From Aralia elata (Eukaryota > Streptophyta > Magnoliopsida > Apiales > Araliaceae), in NCBI GenBank assembly GCA_034770075.1, contig JAVJAP010000022.1, positions 1 through 64,000 on the forward strand: a stretch of 64,000 nucleotides of DNA, in the 5' to 3' direction. Made by a program: the position numbers and the translations under genes. The notes beneath the pieces are model-generated. The model did no database searches and was not told where the DNA came from. It worked only from the letters and a program-made list of their open reading frames with translations. Shown one piece after another: positions 33,362 through 43,363 of this stretch; positions within the stretch are counted from its first letter, which is position 1; each line of letters begins with the position of its first letter.

Positions 33362-34298
33362 GTGTAAATTAATGCAAGGATCAGCGTTCTTACGACGTTA
33401 TGGATGTCCAAGAAAGCTGAAGAGGTTATGTTATATCATGGGACAACACGAGGCCGGATTGCTTGGAAAAACAAACTCAGAAGTTGGGATTCAGGGTTCT
33501 CGCCCCGGCGAGGATCACAAGCTTATTTTTCTCGCCCCGGCGAGAACTCCTCTGGATATTTTCGCCCCGGCCCAAACTGAAGCCGCCCCGGCCAAGACCT
33601 CTTTGCCCATTCTCGCCCCGGCGAGGATTCTAGTGCAAAGTTTCTCGCCCGGCGAGAACAGGCAAATTTGTCTGACACGTTTTTCGAGGCATGCGGGTTT
33701 TGACAGATTTCTTTCTTTTATTTTAAGGATTTACATATCTTTTAGATTTCTATTGTAATTAGGATATTTATTAGATATGATTTGTTTTCCATATTAATTA
33801 GTTAGATAGAATTTGATTTCCAATTGGATTTCTATTCCTTTTAGGATTTAGGGTTTTTTAGGGTTTTATTCTATTAGTATAAATAGAATACATGACTTAT
33901 GTAATAGAGACAATTATTAAGACTACACTTTTTGATTAAAGAAATTATTGTGAGATTCTTCTCATCTTTTGGTTCTTTAAGAATTCCTAGATTATTTTCT
34001 TAGTTTTCTTAAGATTCAATTATCGACTTATCATTCAACATATCATAGTTGTTTGTGGCGTCATTCTACCGAACCATCAATCGTCGATTGTACCGAGGTT
34101 CCTGCTTCTTATAAGCACGGGGTTTAGGTGTCGTTGGTGTCCATTCAACGCAAGCTTCCTAGCGCAAAGCAATTATACCAAGGTTCTCGTCTCAATATAG
34201 GCGAAGGGTTAAGGTGTTGTGAGCGTTCCACCTTCATAACTTGCTGGAAACGATCCGGGGGACGACCACCTCACGCAAGCGTGCCGTGGAGTCTATCA
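33362..34298 (+). repeat. Element A 3' LTR, 5'-truncated
   Basis: Lacks roughly the first 270 bp. Keeps a full set of near-palindromes (33497-33660), TATA box (TAGTATAAATAG near 33878) and the GAGTCTATCA end, followed by CAGGC. Confidence 0.88.
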
Positions 34299-34463
34299 CA
34301 GGCGGTCTGCTTCCCAGCTTGCGCTTAAGGAGGGCCCGTGGCCACAGCGGAGCATTATTAATGCCCCTCCAAATGTTGCTAGTGGGAGTCGATCCTGAGT
34401 CGTCCGGGTTTACGGTTCGTTCCCAAGGCGGCTTGCACCACTGCGCCACTTGTTGTGGTTAAA
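34299..34463 (-). mobile_element. SINE, 5' part with A and B boxes
   Basis: Minus strand: TGGCGCAGTGG (34448-34438) fits the Pol III A box and GATCGACTC (34394-34386) the B box, 43 bp apart. That is a tRNA-derived SINE head. The tail is at 21293-21360. It is not a tRNA gene: no cloverleaf or anticodon arm is evident and the element has a poly(A) tail and target duplication. Confidence 0.8.
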
Positions 34464-34545
34464 TGGTGATGAATTTGGTAGTTGCCCCCTCTATTGAATC
34501 TAATTTCTGGGTTCTAGTTCTGGTAAAAATGGAGGCTACATATTG

Positions 34546-34553
34546 TATTTATA
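34546..34553 (-). promoter_or_regulatory. TATA box of LTR F
   Basis: TATAAATA on the minus strand followed by CAATATG. Confidence 0.6.
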
Positions 34554-34629
34554 GTTCCTTAAGCAAAAACCTAGTTTAGCCCACGAATTTAGACCAAAAA
34601 TTAGCTGAAATCGCGAAATCTAGCGAATC

Positions 34630-34802
34630 GGGCGCAGCTGCGCGCAAGGATGCGCTGAATAATGAACTCCCTGGATGTCGGGCGCAGCTGCGCTGCCTTT
34701 GGCTTGCGTTCGGGTGCAGCTGCGCTGCCCAAATCTACGTTTTCTGCATGAAGGGTGCAGCTGCGCCGAAATTGTACTAGGAATGGGCGCAACTGCGCCG
34801 GG
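34630..34802 (-). promoter_or_regulatory. Near-palindrome cluster in LTR F
   Basis: Five GGGCGCAGCTGCGCCC-type copies, near 34630, 34680, 34712, 34753 and 34785 on the plus strand, 31-50 bp apart, about 75-250 bp upstream of the minus-strand TATA box at 34553. Confidence 0.7.
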
Positions 34803-35390
34803 CAGTACTTCTGCTGCATTTTTCAGCTTTGATGTCTGTTGGAAAAATGGTCATAACTTCTTCGTCCGAACTCAGATTAAGGCGTTTAAGGAGGCTATGG
34901 AAAGATAAGAAGTAGCTCTATAACTTCCATAACTGGAGCGTGACGAGATACAGGCCGGAGAAAGGCTCAAATTGAGTCCGAAGCAACTGCTGCATAAAAT
35001 GCATACAAAAGCCAACGGTAAAATGACCATAACTCTCTCATAAGAACTTCAAATTGGATGATTCTGGATGTTCGTGAAAGCTAAGATAAAACTCTACAAC
35101 TTTCGTTCTTTGAGTTTTGAGAGATTCGGATTGGAACATGGGTGAAATTGAGAAACAAGCAGCTGAAATGTCAAATTCACGCCGAAAATGTATTGATTCC
35201 AAGAGCTTTTATTTCAATTTCTACGAAACAAAGTAAAAACACATAAAAGCACACAAATACATATAAAAGTAATACAAAACTACATTACACAACAATAAGA
35301 TGAAAACACATAAAACCAAACGAAATAGCTAAAGACTTACAAATTATTAAGGCTAAAAGTACCCAATTTGTGTATATAAAACACTCATCA

Positions 35391-37551
35391 ATGTGCACAT
35401 CGTTACGAACGCGATAGTGATGGTATTATTCCTTTTGATGCTAATCAGACTAGAACGAAGTAATAGGACTCCTAATCACCTCTTTTTTGACAATTTGAAG
35501 GAACTAATTAAACAATAAGAAGGTCTCCCTAAATCAAGTCTCATGTGAGATGTAAGCATCGTTTTGAACGCGATAGTGGTGCGATTCCTCCTTTTGATGC
35601 TAATCAAACTAGAACGAAGTATCACCTATTTCTTTGACAATTTGAAGGACTAATAAAACAATAAGAAAGTCTCCTAAAATCTTGACTTGTGTGAGATGTA
35701 CACATCGTTTTGAATGCGATAGTGATGAGATTGCTACTTTTGATGCTAATCAAACTAGAACGAAGTAATAGGACTCCTAATCACCTCTTTCTTTGACAAT
35801 TTGAAGGCACAAATGAAACAATAAGAAGGTCTCTCTAAATCATGACTTGTGTGAGATGTACACATTGGCTTTAATTCGATAGTGGTGGGAATGCTCCTTT
35901 TGATGCTAATCCAACTAAAACGAAGTGATAGGACTCCTAATCACCTCTTTTTTTGACAATTTGAAAGAACGAATGAAACAATAAGAAGGTCTCCGTAAGT
36001 CATGACTTGTGTGAGATGTACACATCGTTTTGAATGCGATAGTGATGGGATTGCTCCTTTTGATGCTAATCCAACTAGAACGAAGTAATAGGACTCGTAA
36101 TCACCTCTTTCTTTGACAATTTGAAAGAACGAATGAAACAATATGAAGGTCTCCCTAAATCATCACTTGTGTGAGATGTACACATCGTTTTGAACGCGAT
36201 AGTGTTGGGATTACTCCTTTTGATGCTAATCAAACTAGAACGAAGTAATAGGACTGACCTCTTTATTTTACAATTTGAAGGAACTAATGAAACAATAAGA
36301 AGGTTTCCCTAAATCATAACTTGTGCGAGATATACACATCGTTTTGAACGCGATAGTGATGGGACTGCTCTTTTTGACGCTAATCAAACTAGAACGAAAT
36401 AATAGGACTGCCAAACACCTCTTTTTTTGACAATTTGAAGGAATGAATCAAACAATAAGATGGTCTCCCTAAATCATGACTTGTGTGAGATGTAAACATC
36501 GTTTTGAACGCGATAGTGATGGTATTACTCCTTTTGATGCTAAGCAAACTAGAACGAAGTAATAGGACTCCTAAACACCTCTTTTTTGACAATTTGAAGG
36601 AACTAATTAAACAATAAGAAGGTCTCCCTAAATCAAGTCTCGTGTGAAATGTGAGCATCGTTTTGAACGCGATAGTGATGCGATTGCTCCATTTGATGCT
36701 AATCAAACTAGAACAAAGTATCAACTATTTCTTTGACAATTTGAAGGAACTAATAAAACAATAAGAAAGTCTCCTAAAATCATGACTTGTGTGAGATGTA
36801 CACATCGTTTTGAACGCGATAGTGATGAGATTGCTCCTTTTGATGCCAATCAAACTAAAACGAACTAATAAGACTCCTAATCACTTCTTTTTTGGCAATT
36901 TGAAGGAACGAATGAAACAATAAGAAGGTCTCCGTAAGTCATTACTTGTGTGAGATGTACAAATCCTTTTAAACGCGATAGTGATGCGATTGCTCCTTTT
37001 GATGCTAATCAAACTAGAACAAAGTATCACCTCTTTCTTTGACAATTTGAAGGAACTAATAAAACAATAAGAAAGTCTCCTAAAATCATGACTTGTGTGA
37101 GATGTACACATCGTTTTGAACGCGATAGTGATGGGATTGCTACTTTTGATGCTAATCAAACTAGTACGAAGTAATAGGACTCTTAATCACCTCTTTCTTT
37201 GACAATTTAAAAGAACGAATGAAACAATAAGAAGGTCTCCCTAAATCATGACTTGTGTGAGATGTATACATTGTTTTGAACGCGATAGTCATAGGATTAC
37301 TCCTTTTGATGCTAAATCAAACTAGAACGAAGTAATAGGACTGACCTCTTTATTTTACAATTTGAAGGAACTAATGAAACAATAAGAAGGTCTCCCTAAA
37401 TCATAACTTGTGCGAGATGTACACATCGTTTTGAACGCGATAGTGATGGGATTGCTCTTTTTGACGCTAATCAAACTAGAACGAACTAATAGGACTGCTA
37501 AACACCTCTTTCTTTGACAATTTGAAGAAATGAATCAAACAATAAGATGGT
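35391..37551. repeat. 160-bp satellite, block 3 (about 14 monomers)
   Basis: Same subfamily and same ordered variants as block 2. Begins with ATGTG, the right target duplication of F, and continues the monomer cut at 17624. Ends at AATAAGATGGT where the E LTR begins. Confidence 0.95.
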
Positions 37552-37710
37552 TGATGAGTAGGTTTTTAACCTACGAGTTTAATATGTCTATGGCTTAGTT
37601 CTTTACTTGTTTTTAAGTGTTTTTGGTATCTTTTATTTGCTTTCATGTTGCTTTTGTAGGTCATGGCTGGCTGTGGATTGAAAAGAAGAAAATTGGCTGG
37701 GTGCAGGGCA

Positions 37711-37808
37711 TTCTCGTCGGGACGAGAACTCGTGTGTTATATTTCTCGCCGGGGCGGAAGCTGGCCGGGGCGAGAACTTTTGCCTTGAACTTCTCGCCGG
37801 GGCTAGAA
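37711..37808 (+). promoter_or_regulatory. Near-palindrome cluster in E LTR
   Basis: TTCTCGTCGGGACGAGAA (37711), TTCTCGCCGGGGCGG (37743), GGCCGGGGCGAGAA (about 37763) and TTCTCGCCGGGGCTAGAA (37791). The consensus is the reverse complement of the A/B motif. It lies 96-193 bp before the TATA box. Confidence 0.7.
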
Positions 37809-37903
37809 AGCGGCAGATAGGAATCCTGATTTTGTTGGAATGCTGTTATTTTGGAAAGATGGAAGTGATCAAGGACTCTTGCTATTGAGGAACAGAAGGA
37901 GGA

Positions 37904-37911
37904 TATAAATA
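37904..37911 (+). promoter_or_regulatory. TATA box, E LTR
   Basis: GGATATAAATAGAAC; standard LTR promoter position. Confidence 0.65.
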
Positions 37912-38838
37912 GAACATCCAGACTTGGATTGAGAGATTATTATTCAGAGATTGAACTTTCAAAGCTAAGCAAGGAGATTGGAGGACAAGTCAAGCATCGT
38001 GAGAAGTTCAGATTGGAGAGCTAGAGATTATACTGAGTTTTCTTTTAATCTTTATCCTCTGATTTGTAATTAATTATGATGACTTATTTTGGTATTCTAG
38101 TTTTAATTGCTAGTATGAACTAAATTCTTAGTTAAGGCTACAATGGAACCAGTTATAATTATGAGTTGATTATCTATTTGATTTTAATTGTTCAATTTGA
38201 TGGGAGTTGTCTATCTTATTTTATGCTTGTTGATTAATTGTTTGGCCGACAATTAGCGGGTTACCTTAGATGAATTCGGGAGAAGAAATCTAGGGTTAGA
38301 ACTGGATAAGATGTGTATTCTTAATTATTTGCATGTGTTGAATAATTAGATTTGTGAAGTGAATAGGGATATCTCTTTGCTGCATGTAATAATTGGAAAT
38401 TGGAACTTAATGAATTTAATCCTTTAACTTTGCATAGGAATATCGTAAAGTAATTGGATTAGAAAGATTTATTTGATCACTTGGAAAAGGGCTTACAAAT
38501 GCATTTGAAATTTCTGTTAACAACTCCAGTGAAGTGCATAATTGGAAGATATACATAGATTGGTTTATGATAAATAACTGGGGATATTGTAGTCTTAATC
38601 ATTTTAAATCTGAATTTCAACCTTTGAATTATTGTTTGTGTTAGTTTAATTTCAATTATTACCAATTAAAAACCCAAATTGTGATTGTTTAATAGAATAG
38701 ACATAATTTAGATTGACAATTGGAGATTAATAACATAGTAATTCCTGTGGGTTCGACACTCTCTCTTATCACTTTATTACTTGTTGATCGTGTACACTTG
38801 CACGTAATTGTCGATTGTGAAATCGGGCAACAAGTTTT

Positions 38839-38856
38839 TGGCGCCGTTGCCGGGGA
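38839..38856 (+). other. Primer-binding site, tRNA-Asp (E)
   Basis: TGGCGCCGTTGCCGGGGA is complementary to the 3' end of plant tRNA-Asp, the primer known for Athila elements. It starts 6 bp after the LTR. Confidence 0.9.
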
Positions 38857-38960
38857 ATTATTTGTGTTTATAATTTTCAATATCAGTGTAATTAAGTCTG
38901 TTTTAGTTAAGCAAACTTATTTTTCTTTTGTTTCTTGTTCAGGTGTCGTTTGATTCGTTT

Positions 38961-39259
38961 ATGCAAACGCGATCAAAACAACCGGAACTCGTGCAGTGTA
39001 AGGATAATCTTGAGAACAAGCTTCATCAGTTGAGAAAATTCTATTAGGAGATACTTCAAAAAGAGAAAATGGCTAACGAAGAACAGAAATCATTGAGGGA
39101 ATATGCTATGCCTAAAATAGACGAGATCAAATCGAGCATCACGAGACCAGTCATCACCGCTAATTCCTTCGAAATCAAGCCGGGAACAATTCATATGCTT
39201 CAGAATGCGGTACAGTTTGGGGGTTTAGCCAACGATGATCCAAATGAACACTTGGTTAG
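38961..39259 (+). pseudogene. gag: Element E gag, N-terminal part, cut by element C
   Basis: ATG at 38961 (MQTRSKQPELVQ), with an in-frame TAG before the second ATG at 39069. Continues MANEEQKSLREYAMPKIDE and FEIKPGTIHMLQNAVQFGGL, the usual start of Athila gag, to NEHLV. Element C enters at GTTAG (39255-39259). The gag resumes at 58910. Confidence 0.85.
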
Positions 39260-40949
39260 TGTGACGCCCCCAAATTCGGGTCTTCAACTACCCGGATCCG
39301 GTCATCACGATCCAATTTAACATTCACCTCTAACAACACATATTGACTAAAATGCGCAATATAACAAATATATGTTGTTCATCAAAAAGGTTTTACTAGT
39401 CCCAAGATACAATAACCTTAAATACTTAACACAGATCCATACCCCAAATAATTGTCAAGGTTTAAATTACATTAATAATAATTAACTACACATAAGATAA
39501 AATTAGCCATGTGAAGCCTATCACTTCATCTTCTCTTTACCCTTGCTTTTTCCTGATGTCTCGGGTTTAGCTGCAATGAAAGTCATGATATAGCAAGGGT
39601 GAACAACGAGTTTGCTCAGCAAGTTTAAAGTACAATAATAAGGATATATCATGATGAAAGGACTATAGAAAGAGATTTCAACAATATAATTATCAGAAAC
39701 AAGAACAATAATTGCTTCTCGAACAATTGATAGTCAAGTAGACTTTGAACAATAACATCCAAAGGAGTCAATAGCTAATTGACCCGTCTGGTTACTGGCT
39801 ACAGAATAAGTACTTGAGGGGATCAGCCTCGCGTACGCTATGTATATGCATAACATTTAACTCTGCTGTTTGTACCTTATATACGGTACCTGGGGTATTC
39901 CCTTATAATAAAAGGGGTGTTCATTTAGTCTAAGAATCCTTACCATCGATTGGTTTGGATAGCTCTTATAAATTCTCACATACTTGCCTGACCGAACAAG
40001 GGTCCAGACTTAATCATGAATAGTTCGTGAATTTCGGAACTTTAATAAATGTACAAATTCAAATGCCTTGAATGCGAGTGTCAATAATATTGATGTGGAA
40101 TAACTGTAAATTAATTAAACCACTTAAGCATTCTTGGAATAAAATTTCAAGCTTCAATACAAAAGTAGCCTGCTCGAATGAAAATAAACTTGCAACAATT
40201 AGAGTTTTGATATAAAGAACTTGCTCAAGGTAAAAGTTGAGTAAAATGAACTTGCCTGTTTACTAAGCTACAACTACTCTTAGCTTTAATTAACTTGATT
40301 GGGAAGACCTACCATTAATAGAGTCGGCCTATCCATTAGTACTGAGTACAGTTATAAGATACGCTTACTAAGGCAATCGACTAACACATAAGTAAACCAC
40401 ACCAACATGACGTTATTGTTGACCTTATTAAAATACCCTTGAACTTAAGTTCATGATTTATTAACACTAAGTTTTATGCACATAATGAACCCGTGAACAA
40501 TTTATCATTTGTTCGATATATAAGTTTAATTAACTTAAACCTATTTAATTATCATCTAATATTACTTAAATAGCAATTAAGTAAGTATCTTGAGTTATTA
40601 TTTAATTATAAATAATAACTAGTTATGGTTACTTACTATTTAATTATCTATTAAATAATAAGTAATTAAATTATAAATCTTTGATCAGTATTTAACACGA
40701 AGTAATGCTTAATTTATTGTTACACTCAAGATGCCTTTAATTATTAAGAAAATAATATTTAAATTAGTCATTACCTGTATTTATAAGTAATTAAGTAAAC
40801 TTTATTCTTAGCTATAAAAAAAACAAATTTGTTATTCATAAAATATTTTAAAGGTTATTAGGTAATTAAATCACCCGATAATATTATTAAATTCTTTTAA
40901 TAATATTTTCAGTGCTAATTATTATTGAATCAAATATTTATTATCTTTG

Positions 40950-41570
40950 TTTATTATCTAGTGATAAATAATAAATAATTACTTTATTAACTTTATTAGT
41001 ATTTAATATTAATTAAATAATAATTAAATATTTATTATCTTTATTTATTATTGTTAAATAAATAATTATTATAGTAATTATATTCATTACTTAATTATTA
41101 TCTAATGTTAATTAAATAATAATTAAATATTTATTATCTTATTTATTATTTAATGTTAAATAACAAATAATTATTATATTAATTATATTCATACTTAATT
41201 ATTATTTAATATTAATTAAACAATAATTAAATATTTATTATCTTTATTTATTATTGTTAAATAAATAATTATTATATTAATTATATTCATACTTAATTAT
41301 TATCTAATGTTAATTAAACAATAATTAAATATTTATTATCTTTATTTATTATTTAATGTTAAATAATAAATAATTATTATATTAATTATATTCATAACTT
41401 AATTATTATTTAATATTAATTAAACAATAATTAAATATTTATTATCTTTATTTATTATTGTTAAATAAATAATTATTATATTAATTATATTCACATTATT
41501 ATTTAATAAACAATTAAACAATAATTATTATCTTTATTTATTATTTAATAATAAATAATCATTTTATTGG
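40950..41570. repeat. A/T-rich tandem repeat of about 100 bp in C LTR
   Basis: Four to five imperfect units, each with TTCATACTTAATTATTATC, AATAATTAAATATTTATTAT and TAAATAAATAATTATTAT. Repeated in the partner LTR at about 56530-57160 with small indels. Confidence 0.85.
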
Positions 41571-42394
41571 TGCATTATTAATTCAAGTAATGACCAATAA
41601 TTAAGCCAATAGTATTACCCCTTTTCTGTAGGTATTTCAATTATTTAGCTATCTTAACAAACGTTCAATATTGAATTGACTGGTTCTTAATCATCATTGA
41701 AGATTATGATAATAACTTAATATTACCCATCATGATTTAGCAACTAGGAGAGCAACTGCAGTCCAGCACCTTCAGCACCGAAGTGCCCAAGGCGCGGTTG
41801 TCGCTCGCGCTGCACACGGACATGATGCCCACGAGCTTCGGCGCCAACCCACATTCTGTTTCAACACTAGTTGTATCACAGCCATACCCCAGCACACAGT
41901 ATAATTAAATTGTAGAAATCTTACACAAGCAAAACAGGCTAATAAATCAATACCATAGAGAAATTTAACAAATTAGTTCTTATGGACATTACATCGAACA
42001 CCTTGTGAGCACACTAAGGATCGACGCTGGTCTAATCACCATACACAATAATACTGTCTGAACCTTAAGGTCCTTCTTTACACAGAGTTTTCATCAATGA
42101 AGCAACACACCCCCAAAATATCAAAGATGGAAAAGGAAAACAAGTCGAAACCCAAAAGGAAAGTTGTCATAGCCGCTTGGTTTAACAATAAAGCCATTGA
42201 TATACCTTAGGGCTGGGGTGACCACGACCGAGCTTCTAGCGGCTGTCCTTCGCCTCCTCCCGAAATAGATGGTGAAGCCGACCGGCATCCAGCGGCTAGC
42301 TTCCCCTCCGACCTGCTTTCCCCTCCCAGCCCTCACGCTCACACTCTATATCAGAATTAAGGAGCCCAACAATTGGCTAGAGGAGTTTGGCTTC

Positions 42395-42405
42395 CTATTT
42401 ATATA
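42395..42405 (-). promoter_or_regulatory. TATA box, C 3' LTR
   Basis: TATATAAATAG on the minus strand. The equivalent in the 5' LTR (57996-57986) would be the active one. Confidence 0.6.
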
Positions 42406-43316
42406 GCGATGTTTGCCCAATTTGCTGGATAATACCCCAATTGATTGAAACAATACCGAATAGTTAGAGGGGAGTAGGTGGTCGGCAGTCCCTCGCACTC
42501 GGTAGGTGAGGTGGCCTATGGCCGCTTGCTGACGACCTTCACAGCCCTCTATGCCGCCCAATCGCGCTCAACCTCTTGGTCCGAGTGGTTATCGCTCGGT
42601 CGCCCACGCCCTTATACGCTCCACCTGCCTCGAACCTTGGTAGCCACCGGTCATTGAGCTCTTCCCCCAGTCTTAGCCGCCGGTCCCTTCACCTGTCACG
42701 CCCAATCCCTCAGCCTTCACCCGTTCATCCGATTGATTGAGGGTTTGAGTTCTTTGCTCAGTTATCCCCAATTGACCCACTGATTTCCCCAATTCAATTA
42801 GGAATAAAACCAGCCCAACCGAAAAGAATTAGGCTCATCCAAAATGGAGTTGGGTCGGATAAATAGGAAGGTGGCCCAATTAGGAAATGGAATTGAATTT
42901 GGGTTCAACCCAAATTGATATTGGGTAAGCTGGAATAAAATAGAAAATCCCAAATAAAATTTAATAACATTATGTTTCTAATGTTTAAATTAAATACTAA
43001 TTCAGTTAATTAGTAAAAAAAAATATTTGTTTTGACAATAATTTCTCGTTCGAATTATTTAAATCTGACAATAGTAAAAGGAAATTATTTATTAATTTTT
43101 CCCAATCTTCTTGCAAATCAATTCTTAGGGTTAACTCATTAATTTATTCGAACTATCAGTGAGCCCCTTTAATGCAAAGAAAATTTATTGGACCATATAG
43201 TTATATAATTAAATAATACCTATATAGATCCAATTAAGCCCGAAAAATTATATAAAAAATGAATTTCACATATCAAAATAAATTGATACAAGGTTCAAAA
43301 TTTCCTGGACATTACA

Positions 43317-43331
43317 TCCTCTCCCCCTTAT
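43317..43331 (-). other. Polypurine tract of element C
   Basis: Minus strand AAGGGGGAGAGGA directly before the 3' LTR; primes plus-strand DNA synthesis. Confidence 0.8.
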
Positions 43332-43363
43332 AAAAATTTCGTCCTCGGAATTTCAACCTAAGG

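Larger units (their letters stand above)
21361..34298 (+). mobile_element. Element A: non-autonomous gypsy element, G/B family, with two nested insertions
   Basis: 5' LTR 21361-22484, tRNA-iMet-type primer site, leader, gag ORF, decayed pol-like frame, then a truncated LINE (24893-27058), a 35-bp piece of internal region, element B (27094-32752), more internal region (32753-33361) and a 3' LTR (33362-34298) lacking its start. It has no recognisable protease, and its RT-like region lacks the catalytic motif. It would have depended on proteins from an autonomous relative such as G's ancestor. Confidence 0.85.
34464..35390 (-). mobile_element. Solo LTR F, U3/promoter segment
   Basis: Minus strand starts TGATGAGTGTTTTATATACAC at 35390. 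It contains CCGAATCTCTCAA and AAAGTTGTAGA, shared with the D LTR. TATA box on the minus strand at 34553-34546. No gene. Confidence 0.85.
37552..38832 (+). repeat. Element E 5' LTR (Athila-type)
   Basis: TGATGAGTAGG to GGGCAACA, 1281 bp. TATA box at 37904-37911. The end carries the GTGGGTTCGACAC and ACTTGCACGTAATTGTCG boxes, shared with D and, more distantly, F. ATGGT (37547-37551) precedes it, but the matching duplication lies beyond the window. Confidence 0.9.
39260..43316 (-). repeat. Element C 3' LTR
   Basis: 4057 bp, TGTGACGCCCCC to GACATTACA on the plus strand. TATA box on the minus strand at 42405-42395. A/T-rich tandem block at about 40540-41570. The small frames at 42121-42561 recur in the other LTR and are not genes. 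Confidence 0.92.

Noticed and set aside
34386..34448. tRNA gene
   Set aside because: Only A and B boxes are present; poly(A) tail and target duplication show a SINE.
40540..41570. A/T-rich region as a replication origin or matrix-attachment site
   Set aside because: It is part of the C LTR and occurs in both LTRs; nothing beyond base composition supports such a role.
42121..42561. Small minus-strand frames in the C LTR, also present at 57712-58152
   Set aside because: Duplicated with the LTR, with no similarity to known proteins; they overlap the TATA region and are likely chance.
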